Position numbers and translations under genes: made by a program
In this document: positions 1 through 7,582 of the stretch, piece after piece
Numbering within the stretch: position 1 is the first letter of the stretch
Layout of the letters: every line of letters starts with the position of its first letter
Assembly (NCBI RefSeq): GCF_030908245.1
Contig: NZ_JAVFJJ010000005.1
Location: 124,001 to 188,000, forward strand
Direction: 5' to 3'
Source of the DNA: Sinomonas sp. ASV322
Lineage (GTDB): Bacteria; Actinomycetota; Actinomycetes; Actinomycetales; Micrococcaceae
DNA: 64,000 bases
Notes under the pieces: generated by a model
Told to the model about the DNA's origin: nothing
The model's database searches: none
Seen by the model: only the letters and a program-made list of their open reading frames with translations

Positions 1-152
1 GCGGCCACGTCCGTCCGGACCCCAGCCCCACCGTGTCCCAATGGCTCTGACCGGTGGGGACTGAGATAGCGCGACACACAGTCCCTCATGGCATCGAGGT
101 CGGCCTCGTGCAGGAGCGAGAAGCGCTCCAGCACCCCGATTCTCCCTGTCAC
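1..152 (-). CDS. Probable AraC-family regulator, N-terminal fragment (runs off the window)
   Basis: An open frame enters the window edge on the minus strand and reads about 50 codons without a stop. The proposed GTG start has an AGGAG-type ribosome site about 6 nt upstream; an in-frame GTG six codons earlier has none. The peptide contains LHEADLDAMRDCVSRYLSP followed by H-R. This resembles the start of the AraC-binding-like N-terminal domain found in AraC/XylS activators, where a conserved -RYL-PHR- stretch is common. The DNA-binding HTH would lie outside the window. The call rests on a short motif, so function is tentative; the frame itself is fairly convincing. Confidence 0.5.
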   Translation of the reverse strand, partial: MTGRIGVLERFSLLHEADLDAMRDCVSRYLSPHRSEPLGHGGAGVRTDVA

Positions 153-180
153 GCCGGACTCCTGGCTCACAATTGGCGCG

Positions 181-1533
181 TCAACTGACGCCATCATGGT
201 ACCGCCGCGGACCGCGGGCAACGCCTGATGCGGCGCCGAATCCATCGACCACCGCGCCTGACCGAGGCTCGCCCCTCGTCATCTTTGCTGGGCCGCTGCA
301 CCACCCCAGCTGGTCCCGGCGACGGGTCAGAAAGACGGTCTCGGCGGCATTGCCCGCGAGCTCGATGGCGCGGTCGTAGGCCGTGAGCGACTCGTGACTG
401 CGTCCCAGCCTGCGCAGCAGGTCGGCGCGCGCGGCATGGTAGGCGCGGTAGCCGGACAGCGTGTCCCCGAGGCGGTCGACGACGGCGAGCGCCACCTCCG
501 GGCCGTCGAGCTCGGCGACGGCGACCGCGCGATTGAGGGCGATGATCGGCGAGGGATCGAGGCGTACGAGCTGGTCGTAGAGCGCCACGATCTGCGACCA
601 GTCGGTATCGCCGACTTCGCGCGCAGAGGTGTGGACCGCGTTGATCGCGGCGAGAATCTGGTAGCGGCCAGGCGCCACCCCCGAGGCCAGCCGCTCGCGC
701 ACGAGCCGATGGCCCTCTGCGATGAGCGCCCCGTCCCACAGACCGCGGTCCTGCTCGCCGAGCGGGACCAACTCGCCGCGCGCCGAAACCCGGGCCGCGT
801 GACGGGCCTCGATGAGAAGCATGAGCGCGAGCAGCCCGGCCACCTCGCCGTCGTCCGGCATGAGGGCGCGGATCAGTCGGGTGAGCCGGATCGCCTCGGC
901 GGTCAGGTCGGGGCGCACGGGATCGGTGTCGGGGCCACTCGCGAGGTAGCCCTCGTTGAACACGAGGAAGAGGACGGCGAGCACGCCAGAGACCCGGGCC
1001 GGCAGATCCTCCGCGGACGGGACTCTGTAAGGAATGCGCGCCGCCTTGATCTTCGCCTTCGCGCGGGTAATCCGCCGCCCCATGGCGTCCTCCTGCACGA
1101 GGAAGGCCCGCGCGATCTCAGGCATGGTCAGGCCACCCACCATGCGGAGCGTAAGCGCCGTGCGCGCCTCCATCGCGAGCGCGGGGTGACAGCACGTGAA
1201 GATCAGCCTGAGCCGCTGGTCCTCGATGGCGCCGAGAGGCTCGGGAGGGTCGTCGTCGTGCAACGCGAGCGCCTCCCTCTGCTTGTCGTCGCGCTTGTTC
1301 TCGCGCCGGATCCGGTCGATGGCCTTGCGATTCGCCGTGGTGGTGAGCCAGGCACCTGGGTTGGGCGGCACGCCGTCGGCCGGCCACCGCTCGACGGCGG
1401 TCGCGAACGCCTCCGCAGCAGCCTCCTCGGCGAGGTCGAGGTCGCCGAAACGCCGCGTCAGGGTGGCGACCACCCGCGCCCACTCCTCGCGGTGGGCTCG
1501 GGTGATCGCCTCCCGCGCATCGCTCGCACTCAC
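181..1533 (-). CDS. ECF42-type RNA polymerase sigma factor with C-terminal TPR-like extension
   Basis: The protein has 450 aa from a GTG start. Residues about 10-75 form sigma region 2 (ending near NPGAWLTTTANRKAIDRIRR). Region 4 is at about 110-165 (TALTLRMVGGLTMPEIARAF). A long helical C-terminal extension of about 270 aa (VFNEGYLAS..., LIRALMPDDGEVAGLLALML...) follows. This long TPR-like extension is the hallmark of the ECF42 group, which lacks a classical anti-sigma factor and is controlled through the extension. The start overlaps the stop of the upstream DGPF gene by 4 nt (GTGA), so the two are translationally coupled, the standard ECF42 arrangement. The last ~35 residues after the repeat domain are low in family character and may be a read-through tail. 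Target genes are not visible here apart from the coupled partner. Confidence 0.9.
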   Translation of the reverse strand: MSASDAREAITRAHREEWARVVATLTRRFGDLDLAEEAAAEAFATAVERWPADGVPPNPGAWLTTTANRKAIDRIRRENKRDDKQREALALHDDDPPEPLGAIEDQRLRLIFTCCHPALAMEARTALTLRMVGGLTMPEIARAFLVQEDAMGRRITRAKAKIKAARIPYRVPSAEDLPARVSGVLAVLFLVFNEGYLASGPDTDPVRPDLTAEAIRLTRLIRALMPDDGEVAGLLALMLLIEARHAARVSARGELVPLGEQDRGLWDGALIAEGHRLVRERLASGVAPGRYQILAAINAVHTSAREVGDTDWSQIVALYDQLVRLDPSPIIALNRAVAVAELDGPEVALAVVDRLGDTLSGYRAYHAARADLLRRLGRSHESLTAYDRAIELAGNAAETVFLTRRRDQLGWCSGPAKMTRGEPRSGAVVDGFGAASGVARGPRRYHDGVS

Positions 1534-1853
1534 AGGAACGGCCGCACCTCGACCTTCCGGTTGCAGGCCTTCGACCCTTCGGCGGCGAGCTTGAGCGCGA
1601 CGTCGAGGTCGGGCGCCTCAAGGATCCAGAAGCCGACGATGTACTCCTTCGTCTCGACGAAGGGCCCGTCGGTGAACACCGGCGCCTCGCCGCGGTTGTC
1701 GAGGACGGTCGCCATGTCCGGCCCCCCGAGTCCGCCGGCGAACACCCAATAGCCGTCGGCGATGAGCTGCTCATTGAACACGTCGATGGCGGCCTGCTCG
1801 CTGTCGGTCGCGAGGTCAGAGCTGTCATTGATCACGGAAACCAGGTACTGCAT
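1530..1853 (-). CDS. YCII-related (DGPF domain) protein, ECF42 partner
   Basis: The 107-aa protein has the DGPF signature (TDGPFVETKEYIVGFWI) at about residues 58-74, which defines the YCII-related family. These proteins form ferredoxin-like dimers of unproven catalytic role. In many actinobacteria they lie directly before ECF42 sigma genes and belong to the regulon of that sigma factor. It is the first gene of a two-gene minus-strand operon, with start ATG preceded by GAAGGGAG. The stop overlaps the sigma GTG start. Length matches the family (about 110-120 aa). Confidence 0.9.
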   Translation of the reverse strand: MQYLVSVINDSSDLATDSEQAAIDVFNEQLIADGYWVFAGGLGGPDMATVLDNRGEAPVFTDGPFVETKEYIVGFWILEAPDLDVALKLAAEGSKACNRKVEVRPFL

Positions 1854-1975
1854 GTCGGTTCTCCCTTCGGTTGGGGGACACCCCGCGTGGGCGGCCGCTC
1901 ACCCATGCAACGAACAGCCCCGCGCCAATCCGACACCCTCTGGCGAGGTCTCTTCAAGTCCTTCCGCGGCGCTGG

Positions 1976-2665
1976 TCAGCTCAGCGTCGCGCTCGCGAGC
2001 GTCTTCTGCGATTCGTCGCGGACCTCGATGCTCCGAATCGAGGCGAGCTGATACGACGTCGCCCCGGTCAGGACGGCCTGGCCCGCATAGCCCGTCGAGC
2101 TCCAGCTCGCGGCGCGCTCCCGCTCGCCGTCCGCCGTCACGATCCACACGCTGAACACGCCTTCGCTCGGCATTCCCCGGCACACGAGGTCGAGCTCGGT
2201 GCCCCAGCCCTTGCGCACGAATGCGACGTCGATGTGCGCCCCGTCCGGGGAGACCAGGCTCGCGCTCGCGGCCGGCACGACGCTCTGCGTGGGAGTCGCG
2301 ATCGGCTCAGCCGGGGGCCGCCCGAGCGCGGGACCGAGCGCGATCCCCCCGGCGAGGGACGCCGCGGCGGCTCCCGCAACGACGCCGACCCAGCGCACCC
2401 GCAGCGAACGACGGCGGCCCCGCACCCTTGCGAGGAGGGCGGATGGGACGGCGACGGCCGCGGAAGCAGTCGAGAGGCCTGCGAGTGCCTCGGCGCGGGG
2501 CGCGGGGACGACGTCGAGCAGGGCCGGCAGAACGTCGAGCTGGTCGATCTCGGCGCGGCATTCGGGGCACGAGGCGAGATGGGCCTCGACGTCGCGCGCT
2601 TCCTCCGGTTCGAGCCCACCCAGAACATAGGCTCCGAGCGACATCCGGAAATCCCGATGGTTCAC
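1976..2665 (-). CDS. Anti-sigma factor, RskA/zinc-finger type, membrane-anchored
   Basis: The 229-aa protein starts at a GTG that overlaps the sigma stop codon (GTGA). The N-terminus holds an H-x3-C-x2-C-like anti-sigma zinc-finger motif (VEAHLASCPECRAEID, about residues 27-42), which binds the partner sigma factor. One membrane span follows (VGVVAGAAAASLAGGIALG, about residues 92-110). The extracytoplasmic C-terminal domain of about 120 aa is of RskA type (VFSVWIVTADGERERAASW). Coupling to the adjacent ECF gene and the shared minus-strand transcript indicate that it sequesters that sigma factor until released, probably by regulated proteolysis as in the SigK/RskA pair of mycobacteria. Confidence 0.9.
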   Translation of the reverse strand: MNHRDFRMSLGAYVLGGLEPEEARDVEAHLASCPECRAEIDQLDVLPALLDVVPAPRAEALAGLSTASAAVAVPSALLARVRGRRRSLRVRWVGVVAGAAAASLAGGIALGPALGRPPAEPIATPTQSVVPAASASLVSPDGAHIDVAFVRKGWGTELDLVCRGMPSEGVFSVWIVTADGERERAASWSSTGYAGQAVLTGATSYQLASIRSIEVRDESQKTLASATLS

Positions 2666-3165
2666 CGTTCCACCCCCAGTTCGTCGAGCGCCGCGCGCAG
2701 CGCCTTGAGCCCGTAGAAGCAGCGCGACTTGACCGTCCCGACGGGGACACCCAGCTCCTCCGCGGCCTCGGCGACGCTGAGGCGCCGATAGTGGACCGCG
2801 ACGAGGGCCTGGCGATGCTCCCGCGTGAGCCGCATGAGCGCCTCCTCCATGACGACCCGATCGAGGAGGTCGTCGACGCGTTCTGCGACGATCGCGGCGT
2901 CGAAGCTGTTCTCGATCGACGCGACGGTGCGTGGGCGGCGGGCCTGCGCCCGGTGCTGGTCCACGATGAGGTTCCGGACCGTGCGGTACAGGTAGGCCCG
3001 CAGTCCGGCGGTGGGCTCGGGCGCGAGCCGCCACACCCTGATGATGGCTTCCTGCACGATGTCCTCAGCCTGTTCGTCACTCTCGACGGCCCCGCGCGCA
3101 AAGCGTCTGAGCGCGGCGCCGTGGTCGCGGTAGATCGCCGCGACCGCATCCTCGTCCATCGGCAT
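2662..3165 (-). CDS. ECF RNA polymerase sigma factor (SigK/ECF19-like)
   Basis: The protein is about 167 aa from the chosen start. Region 2 contains AEDIVQEAIIRVWRLAP and the YRTVRNLIVDQHR segment; region 4 contains LSVAEAAEELGVPVGTVKSR, the -35-binding HTH. The upstream ATG at 3186 would add seven residues. The ATG at 3165 is preferred because GGGAGG lies 4 nt before it and because a promoter -10 at 3204-3209 leaves almost no leader for the earlier start. It is operonic with the RskA-like anti-sigma gene and divergent from a lipoprotein gene. The same promoter motif lies on both sides of the divergent gap, which suggests positive autoregulation. Confidence 0.88.
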   Translation of the reverse strand: MPMDEDAVAAIYRDHGAALRRFARGAVESDEQAEDIVQEAIIRVWRLAPEPTAGLRAYLYRTVRNLIVDQHRAQARRPRTVASIENSFDAAIVAERVDDLLDRVVMEEALMRLTREHRQALVAVHYRRLSVAEAAEELGVPVGTVKSRCFYGLKALRAALDELGVER

Positions 3166-3203
3166 GGGGCCTCCCGGCTGCCTCATCGAACCGTTCCCCC
3201 TCT

Positions 3204-3231
3204 AGACGACTCGCGCGTCCAAACGGTTCAC
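3204..3231 (-). promoter_or_regulatory. Predicted ECF promoter driving the sigma/anti-sigma operon
   Basis: On the minus strand GTGAACC (3231-3225) is followed by exactly 15 nt and then TCGTCT (3209-3204). The same two elements with the same 15-nt gap occur on the plus strand at 3268-3295. The CGTC core is typical of ECF -10 elements and GAAC-like -35 elements are common for this class. The match of sequence and spacing is seen directly; recognition by the adjacent sigma factor is inference. Confidence 0.7.
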
Positions 3232-3267
3232 AGCCATTGTCGCGCGGAGGAGCTGGTCCGCCGCGCC

Positions 3268-3295
3268 GTGAACCAAACGGCCCGGCCGGTCGTCT
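3268..3295 (+). promoter_or_regulatory. Predicted ECF promoter driving the lipoprotein gene
   Basis: GTGAACC (3268-3274), 15 nt, TCGTCT (3290-3295). It is a copy of the motif on the opposite strand at 3231-3204. A start about 7 nt downstream of the -10 would give a leader of roughly 38 nt with GGAAGG placed 7 nt before the lipoprotein ATG. Confidence 0.7.
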
Positions 3296-3339
3296 CATGG
3301 TCAGCGGCAGCAGCCGTCCCACGACCGGAAGGCGGAATC

Positions 3340-3909
3340 ATGAACAAGCGGGCAGCTCTCGCCCTCGCCGCGGTCTCGACGGCGCTCGCGCTCGCCGGAT
3401 GCGGCGGCAGCCCGGCAACGTCGCCATCGTCGTCCTCTCCGCCGGCGACGTCGTCATCCGCACCGAGCAGTTCGGGCTACGGGGCACAGGCGCCGTCGTC
3501 GTCCAGCTCGCCGTCGCACGCGGCGGAGCTCACCCTCACGACGGCGACCATCGGCGGGCAGAAGATCATCGTCGACGGCAAGGGCATGACGGTCTACGTC
3601 TACACGCGCGACAACCCAGGCACCGCGAAGAGTGCGTGCGTCGGCGGATGCGCCTCCCTGTGGCCCGCCGTGACGAGCAGCGAGCCGCCCGCGCTCCAGG
3701 GCGTCACGGGCAAGCTCGGCAGCATCCAGACGGCCGACGGGAAGATGCAGGTGACCGTCAACGGCATGCCGATCTACTACTACTCGAAGGACACCGGCCC
3801 CGGGAAGGCAACCGGGCAGGGCGTCGCGGGCGTGTGGTACGTCCTGGGCGCCGACGGGACCATGATCCAGGCCAAGCTTTCGGGCGGCTCGGACAACTTG
3901 GGCTACTGA
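3340..3909 (+). CDS. Secreted-repeat lipoprotein (Lipoprotein_15 / COG4315-like)
   Basis: The 189-aa protein begins with a lipoprotein signal peptide (MNKRAALALAAVSTALALAGC), whose cysteine at residue 21 follows a good lipobox. A Ser/Pro-rich linker of about 40 residues comes next. The folded part carries two copies of the secreted-repeat pattern: MTVYVYTRDNPGTAKSACVG with GGCASLWPA, then MPIYYYSKDTGPGKATGQG and VWYVLGADG. This family is known for COG4315 lipoproteins of unknown biochemical role, sometimes linked to redox or heme-like ligands. Genes of this family often sit beside SigK-like ECF/RskA pairs. The ECF-type promoter upstream supports membership of the local regulon. Confidence 0.88.
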   Translation: MNKRAALALAAVSTALALAGCGGSPATSPSSSSPPATSSSAPSSSGYGAQAPSSSSSPSHAAELTLTTATIGGQKIIVDGKGMTVYVYTRDNPGTAKSACVGGCASLWPAVTSSEPPALQGVTGKLGSIQTADGKMQVTVNGMPIYYYSKDTGPGKATGQGVAGVWYVLGADGTMIQAKLSGGSDNLGY

Positions 3910-3986
3910 TCGAGCGAGCTGCTCCGCGTCTGGTGGGCTCCTGAACCGGGGAGTAGATTGGATGTCCCCGAAAGCTAGGAGGAGTC

Positions 3987-4160
3987 ATGTCAGGCTTCCG
4001 GAGCTACACGGAAGAGGAGAGGCACACGTTCGTCGCCCCGACCTGCGAGCTGTGCGGGCAGCATCGCCACATCGTGTGGCGTGAAGAGGACGGACGCTGG
4101 ATCCCGCGCGACCATGGGTGCTCGAACGAGGCCTGTCCGCAGTTTGGCGGCGCGGCCTAG
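3987..4160 (+). CDS. Small probable zinc-ribbon protein (57 aa)
   Basis: An AGGAGGAG ribosome site stands 4-5 nt before the ATG of a 57-codon frame. The peptide has C-E-L-C near residue 20 and a C-x4-C pair (GCSNEAC) near residues 46-52, with H24, H26 and H44 between, a pattern expected for a small zinc-binding fold. It is charged and has no signal peptide. The strong ribosome site, the spaced cysteines and the terminator directly after the stop make it a likely real gene. Its role is unknown. Confidence 0.65.
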   Translation: MSGFRSYTEEERHTFVAPTCELCGQHRHIVWREEDGRWIPRDHGCSNEACPQFGGAA

Positions 4161-4163
4161 CCT

Positions 4164-4196
4164 GATGCGGGGCGCTCCCGGGGGACGCCCCGCATC
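4164..4196. terminator. Bidirectional hairpin terminator
   Basis: GATGCGGGGCG and CGCCCCGCATC form a perfect 11-bp stem around an 11-nt loop between two convergent genes. There is no U-tract, which is usual in high-GC actinobacteria. Confidence 0.7.
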
Positions 4197-4211
4197 GTCG
4201 CGTCTCAGCGG

Positions 4212-4952
4212 CTACTTCGCCGCGTTCTCGGGGGCGTGCTCGGCCGGCGCGTGCGCGTCATCCTTGTTTTCGGCGTCGTCGGCATCTTCGGCGTCGTCGG
4301 CATCTTCGGCGTCGTCGAGGTCATCGAAGTCGTCGTCGTAAGCGTCGCCGAAGCCCTCGTCGTCGAGCCCCTCCTCGAGCTCCGCCGCCTCGGCTCGCCG
4401 TTCCTCGAGGTCGGGGATGAGGCCGACGCGGCGAGCGATCTCGTCCTCGATGCCGTCGTCGTCGAGCGCGAGCAGGCCCTCCTGCGTGCGGAGCCATGCC
4501 GCGTTGAGGGCGACGAGGTCCTCGACGGCGAGGAGTTCCTCGAAGCGCTCGTCGAGGTCCTCGACGGCCTTGACGGCGTCGGTCGGCTCGCCGTCGCCCA
4601 CGATGTAGATCTCCTCATCGTTGTCGTCGAGCGCGTCGAACGCCGCGACGATCGCGTCGAAGAGCTCGAGGTGCTTCGCGGCGCCCATCTCGCGGAGTCC
4701 GTCGCGGACGTAGCCGTCGATCTCCTCGCGATCGCCCGCGCTCACGGCGTACTGGGCGAATCCGCCGTCGAGCACTTCCGTGAAGTAGAAGTCGACGTAG
4801 TAGCTGCGCAGGGCGTTGACCGCGATCTCTTCTTCGCCGAGCAGCTCGGAATACATCGCGTTGACGACGTCGATGTTCGCGTCGACGACTTCGTCGTCAG
4901 GCGCCTCGAGGACTTCGGCGGGCAGGACGACGGGGTGCTGGTTCGTGCTCAT
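4212..4952 (-). CDS. DUF4375 (DMP19-like) domain protein with acidic tail
   Basis: The 246-aa protein starts at ATG with GAGGAG 4 nt upstream. Residues about 40-140 hold the DUF4375 pattern, including YYVDFYFTEVLDGGFAQYAV, where families of this type conserve N/D-GG-F-QY. The protein is strongly acidic. The last ~45 residues are nearly all Asp/Glu/Ala with repeats of DDAED, encoded by a short imperfect tandem repeat near 4270-4330. DMP19, a member of this domain family in Neisseria, is a DNA-mimic protein; whether the acidic surface does the same here is speculation. It lies alone between a zinc-ribbon-like gene and the heat-shock operon. Confidence 0.75.
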   Translation of the reverse strand: MSTNQHPVVLPAEVLEAPDDEVVDANIDVVNAMYSELLGEEEIAVNALRSYYVDFYFTEVLDGGFAQYAVSAGDREEIDGYVRDGLREMGAAKHLELFDAIVAAFDALDDNDEEIYIVGDGEPTDAVKAVEDLDERFEELLAVEDLVALNAAWLRTQEGLLALDDDGIEDEIARRVGLIPDLEERRAEAAELEEGLDDEGFGDAYDDDFDDLDDAEDADDAEDADDAENKDDAHAPAEHAPENAAK

Positions 4953-5143
4953 GGGGCTCCTCGCTCAGGCTGGCCGGCAACGTTTCGACCGTACGACGGC
5001 GGAGCGTGCCCCACGCGGGAGGCCGAGGTGAACGTTGGGCGAACCTTGGGCGAGAACAAGAAGTGGCCACGGGTCCGGCGAGAGGTGGCGACTCGTCCGG
5101 GACGCGTGGCCGGATCTCGCCTTACGCGTGGTCAGATCGGTCC

Positions 5144-5198
5144 CGGGCCCTACTCGGGCCGGGCCCTCCTCGGGCCGGGACCTACTCGGGCCGGGGCC
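5144..5198. repeat. Three 16-bp tandem repeats overlapping the hspR 3' end
   Basis: CGGGCCCTACTCGGGC is repeated three times with one change per copy (5144, 5160, 5176), then part of a fourth. The array starts in the gap after hspR and runs into its last codons. It may encode part of the basic C-terminal tail (VVVWRPRPE) and could serve as 3' structure for the operon transcript. Confidence 0.6.
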
Positions 5199-5607
5199 GC
5201 CACACGACGACGGCGTGCGAGCGCTGCTCGGGCCGCTGCCCGCGGGCGAGGGTCACGACGTCGCCCCCGATTCCCGCAGCGAAGACGCGGCGGGACTCGG
5301 CGCCGCCGCGCCGCGCGTCCTCGACTTCGCGCTGGAGCTCGGCGACGCGGGATCTGAGGGCCGCGACCTGATTCTCGAGTTCGAGGATGCGCCTGATGCC
5401 TTCGAGCGAGACGCCGTCCTTCGAGAGGCGCTGCACCTCCCGCAGAAGCTCGACGTCGTGCTGCGAGTAGCGACGCTGGCGGCCTGGCTGCCGCGACGGC
5501 GAGACGAGCCCCAGGCGGTCGTACTGGCGGAGCGTCTGGGGGTGCATCTCGGCCAGCTCCGCCGCTACGGAGATCACGAAGATCGGAGCGTACGGATCGA
5601 TGGCCAT
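5182..5607 (-). CDS. hspR: Heat-shock repressor HspR (MerR family)
   Basis: The 141-aa protein has a winged-helix MerR HTH at residues about 9-75 (FVISVAAELAEMHPQTLRQY then DRLGLVSPSRQPGRQRRYS). A coiled coil follows (LENQVAALRSRVAELQREVED). HspR represses the dnaK operon by binding HAIR inverted repeats, with DnaK acting as co-repressor. It is the last gene of dnaK-grpE-dnaJ-hspR, 3 nt after dnaJ, the classic actinobacterial order, and two HAIR boxes lie upstream of dnaK. The last ~25 residues read into a small tandem repeat. Confidence 0.95.
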   Translation of the reverse strand: MAIDPYAPIFVISVAAELAEMHPQTLRQYDRLGLVSPSRQPGRQRRYSQHDVELLREVQRLSKDGVSLEGIRRILELENQVAALRSRVAELQREVEDARRGGAESRRVFAAGIGGDVVTLARGQRPEQRSHAVVVWRPRPE

Positions 5608-5610
5608 GGC

Positions 5611-6588
5611 TCAGAGCCTCGCTCTTGCTGCGAGCCCCGCGCGGGGGTTGGATTCGGAGTTCTTCGCGGTCGCCGCGGCGAAGGCACGCACGGCTTCCTC
5701 GGCTTCCTTCGAGAGGTTCTGGGGCACGACGACGTCGATCGTCACGAGGAGGTCTCCCGCGCCCTTGGTGGTCTTGACGCCTTGTCCCTTGACGCGGAGC
5801 GTCTTGCCGGAGCCCGTGCCCGCGGGGATCTTCATGGTGACGTGCTGGCCGTCGAGCGTGGGCACGTCGATCTTGGCGCCGAGGGCTGCTTCGTCGAAGC
5901 TCACGGGAACGTGGATGCGGATGTTGTCGCCGTCGCGCACGAAGAACTCGTGCGGCGTGACGTTGACAGTGACCATGAGGTCGCCGGGCCCGGCCGATCC
6001 TGGCCCGCCCTTGCCGCGCACGCGGACCTTCTGCCCGTCGCGGATGCCTGCGGGGATGCGGACGTCGATGACGTCGCCGTTCTGCTCGCGCAGGCCCACC
6101 GTCGTGCCGCGGATCGAGCCCGCGAAGGAGATCGTCGTCGTCGCCTGCCTGTCGGCGCCCTTCTGCTGCGGCGCCTGGAATCCGCCGCCCGTGCCGAAGC
6201 CGCCGAAGAGGTCGGCGAATTCCGGCGGGAGGTCGCCCGTGCTGAAGCCGCGCGAATGACGGCCCGCGGTTCCGCCGAACAGCCCACCGAAAAGATCCTC
6301 GAAGCCCCCCGCGCCAGCGCCGCCGCCGGGACCGCCGGCCGAGAATCGCGCCCCGCCCATGGCCCGGATCGCGTCGTACTGCTGACGCTCCTCGGCGTCG
6401 CTCAGCACAGAGTTGGCCTCGGTGATGTCCTTGAATTTCTTCTCGGCCTCGGCATCCCCGGGGTTCTGGTCCGGGTGGTACTGGCGGGCGAGCTTGCGAT
6501 AGGCCTTCTTGATATCGGCCTCAGAGGCGTCCTTGGGCACGCCGAGAATGGAGTAGAAGTCCTTCTCCACCCAATCCTGACTGGCCAC
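5611..6588 (-). CDS. dnaJ: Chaperone DnaJ, type lacking the zinc finger
   Basis: The 325-aa protein starts at GTG behind a strong GGAGG. The J domain spans residues about 8-75 with the HPD motif in [13 protein letters not shown] Gly/Phe-rich linker follows ([18 protein letters not shown]). No CxxCxGxG zinc repeats are present. The client-binding CTD I/II sheets follow ([15 protein letters not shown]..., [35 protein letters not shown]). It stimulates the DnaK ATPase and delivers unfolded substrates. The gap to grpE upstream (289 nt) is unusually long for this operon and contains the homopolymer block at 6765-6830. Confidence 0.95.
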   Translation of the reverse strand: MASQDWVEKDFYSILGVPKDASEADIKKAYRKLARQYHPDQNPGDAEAEKKFKDITEANSVLSDAEERQQYDAIRAMGGARFSAGGPGGGAGAGGFEDLFGGLFGGTAGRHSRGFSTGDLPPEFADLFGGFGTGGGFQAPQQKGADRQATTTISFAGSIRGTTVGLREQNGDVIDVRIPAGIRDGQKVRVRGKGGPGSAGPGDLMVTVNVTPHEFFVRDGDNIRIHVPVSFDEAALGAKIDVPTLDGQHVTMKIPAGTGSGKTLRVKGQGVKTTKGAGDLLVTIDVVVPQNLSKEAEEAVRAFAAATAKNSESNPRAGLAARARL

Positions 6589-6764
6589 AAGGGCCTCCTT
6601 TCACTGCATCGAAAACTAACGTTACGCCGACAGCCGCATAGGCGACCTGCACGCGAAAGCCGCGGCGGATGAGGGAGGGGCCCGGGAGTGACACAAGGAT
6701 CGCGGCCGAGGGACCCGGTGCGAGCTTGCGAGCTTCGGGAAGGCCGCATCCGCTGTCGGAGCGC

Positions 6765-6830
6765 GGGGGGGGGGGGGGGGGGGGGGCCCCCCCCCCCCCC
6801 CCCCCGGGGGGGGGCCCCCCCCCCCCCCCC
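6765..6830. repeat. G22-C19-G9-C16 homopolymer block
   Basis: Sixty-six consecutive G or C bases occur in four pure runs: G at 6765-6786, C at 6787-6805, G at 6806-6814, C at 6815-6830. The block is flanked on both sides by GCGC. It lies in the grpE-dnaJ gap, which is otherwise non-coding. Such a tract could fold into very stable hairpins or G-quadruplex/i-motif DNA. It is also exactly what mis-assembled poly-G reads of two-colour sequencing would create, so it should be treated with suspicion. Confidence 0.9.
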
Positions 6831-6877
6831 GCGCCAGGGGCGGGGCCCCTCATCCTCCGCGGCGTCCCGGCTCCGAG

Positions 6878-7579
6878 CTAAGGAACGGCGACGATGACCT
6901 GCGCAGCCCGCAGCACCCGAGCCTGCGTCCGGTAGCCGGAGCGCAGGACCTGCTGCACGGTGTCCACCGTGATGCCTTCGCCGGGCTGCTGGATGAGGGC
7001 CTCGTGGATGTTCGGGTCGAACTCGACGCCGGTCGCATCGATCCGCTCGAGCCCGTGGCTCGTGAGGATCTGCTCGAGTTTCGCGGCAATCGACGCGAAC
7101 GGCCCGTCGGACAGGTCGCCGTGGGCGCGCGCCGCGTCGATGTCGTCGAGCACGGGCAGGAGCGAGGTGAGGACGCCCATGACGGCGACCTCGCCCGCGA
7201 CCGCACGGTCGCGGTCCACACGCTTCCGGTAGTTGATGTACTCGGCCTGGAGGCGCTGGAGGTCCTCGCGGAGCTCGGCAGCCTCGTCCTGGATGCCGGC
7301 CGCCTCGCTCAGGATGCGCTCGGCCTGGGCGAGGACGTCCTCTGCGTCGTGGGCCTCGTCCACGGGACGGAGGTCCTCGTGCTCGGAGCCGCCGCGCTGC
7401 GGGCCGCCGGCGTCGGCCGAAGCCGCCCGGCCGCCGTCGTTCGCCTTCTCGCTCGCACCCTGGTCGGGCTGCCGCACCCCGCCGGTGACCGGATCAACCT
7501 TGCGGTTGTCCCGGATCACCGGCTTCTGCGGCTCGCCGCGAACCTCGTGCTCGTCGTCGTTGCCGTGGTGGGGAGCCAT
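6878..7579 (-). CDS. grpE: Nucleotide exchange factor GrpE
   Basis: The 233-aa protein has a long disordered N-terminus of about 85 residues. The coiled-coil segment follows (ILSEAAGIQDEAAELREDLQ), then the family core EYINYRKRVDRDRAV. The beta domain contains LLPVLDDIDAARAHGDL and GVEFDPNIHEALIQQ. GrpE dimers eject ADP from DnaK. The gene starts 3 nt after the dnaK stop, so the two are cotranscribed. Length is at the upper end for the family because of the disordered tail. Confidence 0.95.
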   Translation of the reverse strand: MAPHHGNDDEHEVRGEPQKPVIRDNRKVDPVTGGVRQPDQGASEKANDGGRAASADAGGPQRGGSEHEDLRPVDEAHDAEDVLAQAERILSEAAGIQDEAAELREDLQRLQAEYINYRKRVDRDRAVAGEVAVMGVLTSLLPVLDDIDAARAHGDLSDGPFASIAAKLEQILTSHGLERIDATGVEFDPNIHEALIQQPGEGITVDTVQQVLRSGYRTQARVLRAAQVIVAVP

Positions 7580-7582
7580 GGC

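Noticed and set aside
394-1752. Long plus-strand frame opposite the ECF42 sigma gene
   Set aside because: Arg/Asp/Glu-rich shadow translation without any family signal; the minus strand encodes a clear sigma factor.
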